From positions 124,001-188,000 of the forward strand of contig JBCCHF010000003.1 in the NCBI GenBank assembly GCA_039028895.1: 64,000 bases of DNA, written 5' to 3'. The DNA is from JAHDCJ01 sp039028895. Lineage in GTDB: Bacteria; Bacteroidota; Bacteroidia; Chitinophagales; Saprospiraceae. The position numbers and the translations under genes are program-made. Each line of letters opens with the position of its first letter. Within the stretch, counting starts at the first letter, position 1. This document shows positions 61,463 to 64,000 of the stretch, piece by piece. The notes below the pieces were generated by a model, which did no database searches, was not told the origin of the DNA, and worked only from the letters and a program-made list of their open reading frames with translations.

Positions 61463-62203
61463 ATGGATCTCAAAGGACAAATCGATATTGACCGCTTACC
61501 AAAGCATATAGCCATCATCATGGATGGAAATGGGCGTTGGGCAAAACAATTCGGTAAAATCCGGATTTTCGGCCATCAAAATGGTGTTAAAGCCGTTCGA
61601 GAAACTACAGAAGCAGCAGCAGAGTTGGGGATTAAGTACCTGACGCTTTATGCTTTTTCGACTGAGAACTGGAACCGCCCACCGGCAGAAGTCAACGCAC
61701 TAATGACCCTGCTCGTAAGGACGATCCGTTCGGAGTTGAAAACGCTTCAGAAAAATAAGATCTGCCTAAAAGCCATCGGCGATATTGAACGTCTGCCACC
61801 CAAATGCTATAAGGAGTTGACAGAAGCTATTGATCGCACCAAGGATAATGACCATATGACATTAGTCCTTGCCCTGAATTACAGTGCAAAATGGGAGATT
61901 CTTGAAGCAGTGAAAGTAGTCGCGGGCGAAGTGAAAAATGGTAATCTTAATGTGGAGGATATTGATTCCAATACTTTTGAAAGTTTTTTGAGTACAGCTG
62001 GCATGCCAGATCCTGAGTTGCTTATCAGAACAAGTGGTGAGACCAGGATCAGTAATTTTTTGCTTTGGCAAATTGCATATGCTGAGCTCTATTTCACCGA
62101 AGTCTTTTGGCCTGATTTCCGGAAAGAACACCTTTACGGAGCTATTCTTGATTACCAGGGTCGGGAACGCAGGTTTGGAAAAATCAGTGAACAACTAACG
62201 TAG
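61463..62203 (+). CDS. uppS: Isoprenyl transferase (undecaprenyl diphosphate synthase)
   Basis: 246 residues of the cis-prenyltransferase family. Motif 1 'IAIIMDGNGRWAKQFG' holds the catalytic Asp. Later motifs are 'TLYAFSTENWNRP', 'ELLIRTSGETRISNFLLWQI', 'YAELYFTEVFWPDF'. It builds the C55 carrier lipid for peptidoglycan and surface glycans. Its product is the substrate recycled by the PopT homologue at 9482-10408. bamA follows. Confidence 0.96.
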   Translation: MDLKGQIDIDRLPKHIAIIMDGNGRWAKQFGKIRIFGHQNGVKAVRETTEAAAELGIKYLTLYAFSTENWNRPPAEVNALMTLLVRTIRSELKTLQKNKICLKAIGDIERLPPKCYKELTEAIDRTKDNDHMTLVLALNYSAKWEILEAVKVVAGEVKNGNLNVEDIDSNTFESFLSTAGMPDPELLIRTSGETRISNFLLWQIAYAELYFTEVFWPDFRKEHLYGAILDYQGRERRFGKISEQLT

Positions 62204-62290
62204 TTCGTTTTTCGTTTTGCGTGGTTCTTAGCCTTTGCGGCAAACGCAAGCGAACCACAGATTGCGACCACCGAACCACGAATTAACAAA
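62204..62290. repeat. Fold-back repeat in the uppS-bamA spacer
   Basis: gtggttc (62221-62227) faces two copies of gaaccac (62252 and 62273 regions), with ttgcg/cgcaa pieces between, giving a hairpin. It is similar in style to the other housekeeping-gene spacers here. Confidence 0.5.
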
Positions 62291-62352
62291 TCATTAAGCA
62301 GCTTAACTGCCTGGAATAGCGTTTAGTGCTTGTTTCTATGCAGTAAAAAATA

Positions 62353-64000
62353 ATGCCAATGAAAAAGGCTCTTGCCCTTCTTTTTCTCCTTTGTTTCTGT
62401 ACTGTCTCGATTACATTCGGACAAGGACCCCAAAGGGATACCTCAGTCATCGATTATCGCGACCAGGCAGAATATACGCTCGGAGAAATTACCGTTGACG
62501 GTGCAAAGTACAGTGACCCAAAGGCTATCATCGCTCTCACAGGACTTGCAGTAGATAAACGAATCAGGATCCCAGGTCCGGAAATCGCAGATGCCATTCG
62601 CAAGCTGTGGAGAATTAAGTTGTTCACAGATGTTGAGATCCTGCTCAATAAGACAATCGGTGATGTAGCATTCCTGACTATCAGGGTCGAAGAACGCCCG
62701 AGACTTTCCCGTTTTTCTTATACCGGTATCAAAAAAGGACTTCATAAAGACCTTAACGGGAAAATTCAACGATTCGCCACGCGTGGAGGCATCGTAACTG
62801 AAGGTGTTAAGGTGAATTGCGAAAATGCAATCTCTGATTTCTTTATAGAAAAAGGTTACCTCGATGTTGAAGTAGAGGCCAGGGAAGTTAAAGACTCGAT
62901 ACTCGATAACTCAGTTCAGCTGGTTTTCGATATCGACACCAGGAAGCGGGTAAAGATCAAAGAGATCAATGTTATTGGTAATGAAGAGGTTTCCGACAAG
63001 AAAGTCAGGAAGCTGATGAAGAATACAAAACAGAAAGCAGCTATTTTCAAGGCTTCCAAGCTCATCGCAGAGGATTTTGAAGAGGACAAGCGTTCTGTAA
63101 TTGGATATTATAACACTATTGGCTATCGCGATGCCCAGATCGTGAAAGATAGCGCTTACCGCGATGGCAACAATATGGTACTTGACATTACCGTAGAAGA
63201 AGGTGGTCAGTATTATTTCAGAAATATCACTTTCAAGGGTAATTCGATCTATACCTCAGAAGGATTGGAGGAAGTCTTAGGTATCGAAAAAGGGGATATT
63301 TACGATGAGACATTACTCGAAACTCGTCTGCGTTTTAGTCCTGATGGGCGTGACGTGAGTTCATTGTATCTCGACAATGGTTACCTTTTCTTCCAGCTCA
63401 ATCCAGTTGAGACTTCTATCGTCGGAGACTCAATTGACCTTGAAATCAGGATTTCGGAAGGCCCTCAGGCGACTATTGATAAAGTGGTGATTAAGGGCAA
63501 TGACCGTACTCACGATCATGTAGTCAGAAGAGAACTTCGCACCAAGCCAGGTGAAAAATTCAGTAGAGCAGATATTATTCGTTCACAAAGGGAGATTCTT
63601 GCTTTGGGGTACTTTAGCCAGGAGAACCTCGAGATCAATACCCCTGTAAATCCTTCAAGGGGAACGGTAGACATTGAATACATAGTAGAGGAAAGGCCAT
63701 CCGATCAGCTTGAGTTATCCGCCGGTTGGGGTGGACAGGGTCGTGGTGTAATCGGTACACTTGGTGTTACGTTCAACAATTTCTCATTGAGGAATTTGAC
63801 AAACCTGAAGACCTGGAGTCCACTTCCGCAAGGTGATGGACAGCGCTTGTCTTTGAGAGCACAAACCAACGGTCGTTTTTATCAATCCTATAATGTTTCT
63901 TTTACAGAACCTTGGTTAGGAGGTAAGAAGCCGAATTCATTCACAGTCGGTGCTTTCCACACACGTTCAACGAACGGAATTGACAGAAACAGTGAAGGGT
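62353..64000 (+). CDS. bamA: Outer-membrane protein assembly factor BamA, N-terminal part (cut by window edge)
   Basis: About 549 residues are visible, with no stop to the window edge. Signal peptide (about 3-22, ending TFGQ), then five tandem POTRA domains (for example 'YTLGEITVDGAKYSDPKAII', 'RVKIKEINVIGNEEVSDKKV', 'ATIDKVVIKGNDRTHDHVVR'), and from about residue 450 the start of the barrel ('QLELSAGWGGQGRGVIGTLG'). It is the core of the BAM complex. The start could also be the ATG two codons later. Confidence 0.93.
   Translation, partial: MPMKKALALLFLLCFCTVSITFGQGPQRDTSVIDYRDQAEYTLGEITVDGAKYSDPKAIIALTGLAVDKRIRIPGPEIADAIRKLWRIKLFTDVEILLNKTIGDVAFLTIRVEERPRLSRFSYTGIKKGLHKDLNGKIQRFATRGGIVTEGVKVNCENAISDFFIEKGYLDVEVEAREVKDSILDNSVQLVFDIDTRKRVKIKEINVIGNEEVSDKKVRKLMKNTKQKAAIFKASKLIAEDFEEDKRSVIGYYNTIGYRDAQIVKDSAYRDGNNMVLDITVEEGGQYYFRNITFKGNSIYTSEGLEEVLGIEKGDIYDETLLETRLRFSPDGRDVSSLYLDNGYLFFQLNPVETSIVGDSIDLEIRISEGPQATIDKVVIKGNDRTHDHVVRRELRTKPGEKFSRADIIRSQREILALGYFSQENLEINTPVNPSRGTVDIEYIVEERPSDQLELSAGWGGQGRGVIGTLGVTFNNFSLRNLTNLKTWSPLPQGDGQRLSLRAQTNGRFYQSYNVSFTEPWLGGKKPNSFTVGAFHTRSTNGIDRNSEG

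Noticed and set aside
1..64000. tRNA, rRNA, prophage or complete insertion sequence
   Set aside because: No cloverleaf, ribosomal segment, transposase, integrase or phage structural frame was found on either strand.

Overview
The window is chromosomal DNA from a member of the Bacteroidota, most likely a marine or soil Cytophagales-type bacterium. The evidence is a type B (CHU_C) C-terminal sorting domain that implies a type IX secretion system, LytS/LytTR two-component genes, many short lipoproteins, a TonB-dependent receptor, TAnnTTTG-type -7 promoter boxes, frequent TTG/GTG starts, near-absent Shine-Dalgarno sequences, and the nadK-DUF6089-uppS-bamA block usual for this phylum. I see no rRNA, tRNA, CRISPR array, phage or complete insertion sequence. 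Both ends cut a gene: an RND pump permease on the left and bamA on the right.

Layout. 1-4930 (minus) is an RND efflux operon. Its TolC-type channel is fused to an ABC-type substrate-binding domain, and an ion-channel gene lies between the adaptor and the pump. 4977-10408 (minus) holds a lipoprotein, a GT39-like membrane protein, a shikimate dehydrogenase-proline dehydrogenase fusion and a DUF368/PopT undecaprenyl-phosphate translocase; the last three are overlapping or nearly contiguous. 10676-19140 holds 5-oxoprolinase, an S1/P1-type nuclease, a MurG-like glycosyltransferase, a flavin amine oxidase and a small outer-membrane protein. 19377-22010 (plus) is a LytS-type kinase, its LytTR regulator and a PrsW-type protease. 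22041-28850 (minus) holds a TonB receptor, a peptidoglycan-binding protein whose N terminus resembles contractile-injection-system cargo, a VOC protein and a T9SS-sorted surface protein. 29138-35063 (minus) is mostly housekeeping: aspS, guaB, a Crp-type regulator and a GTDC1/QTMAN-like tRNA-queuosine mannosyltransferase homologue.

35192-37894 (plus) carries an OppC-like permease, a GAF-PP2C phosphatase and a tiny DUF4834-like protein. 37965-39724 (minus) carries an ECF-like sigma factor and a CarH/LitR-like MerR regulator that has lost both cobalamin-contacting histidines. 39912-47083 is a one-carbon/methionine area (metF, M23 peptidase, metH, methyltransferase, TIGR02757 protein). 47080-51193 (minus) is an ECF sigma/membrane protein/Spy-like triad followed by two tandem thioredoxin-fold paralogues. 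51681-64000 (plus) runs through GatB/YqeY, CvpA, a glutamine amidotransferase, an alpha/beta hydrolase, a CBS protein, a small Omp85 protein, nadK, DUF6089, an inserted methyltransferase/GT39 pair, uppS and bamA. The genes from CBS to bamA form a cell-envelope biogenesis block.

Several intergenic spacers carry fold-back repeats (17232-17374, 28959-29085, 54282-54460, 59745-59830, 62204-62290), probably members of dispersed non-coding families. The most unusual points are the two protein fusions, the channel gene inside the pump operon, the histidine-less MerR sensor, the QTMAN homologue and the injection-system-like peptidoglycan-binding protein.
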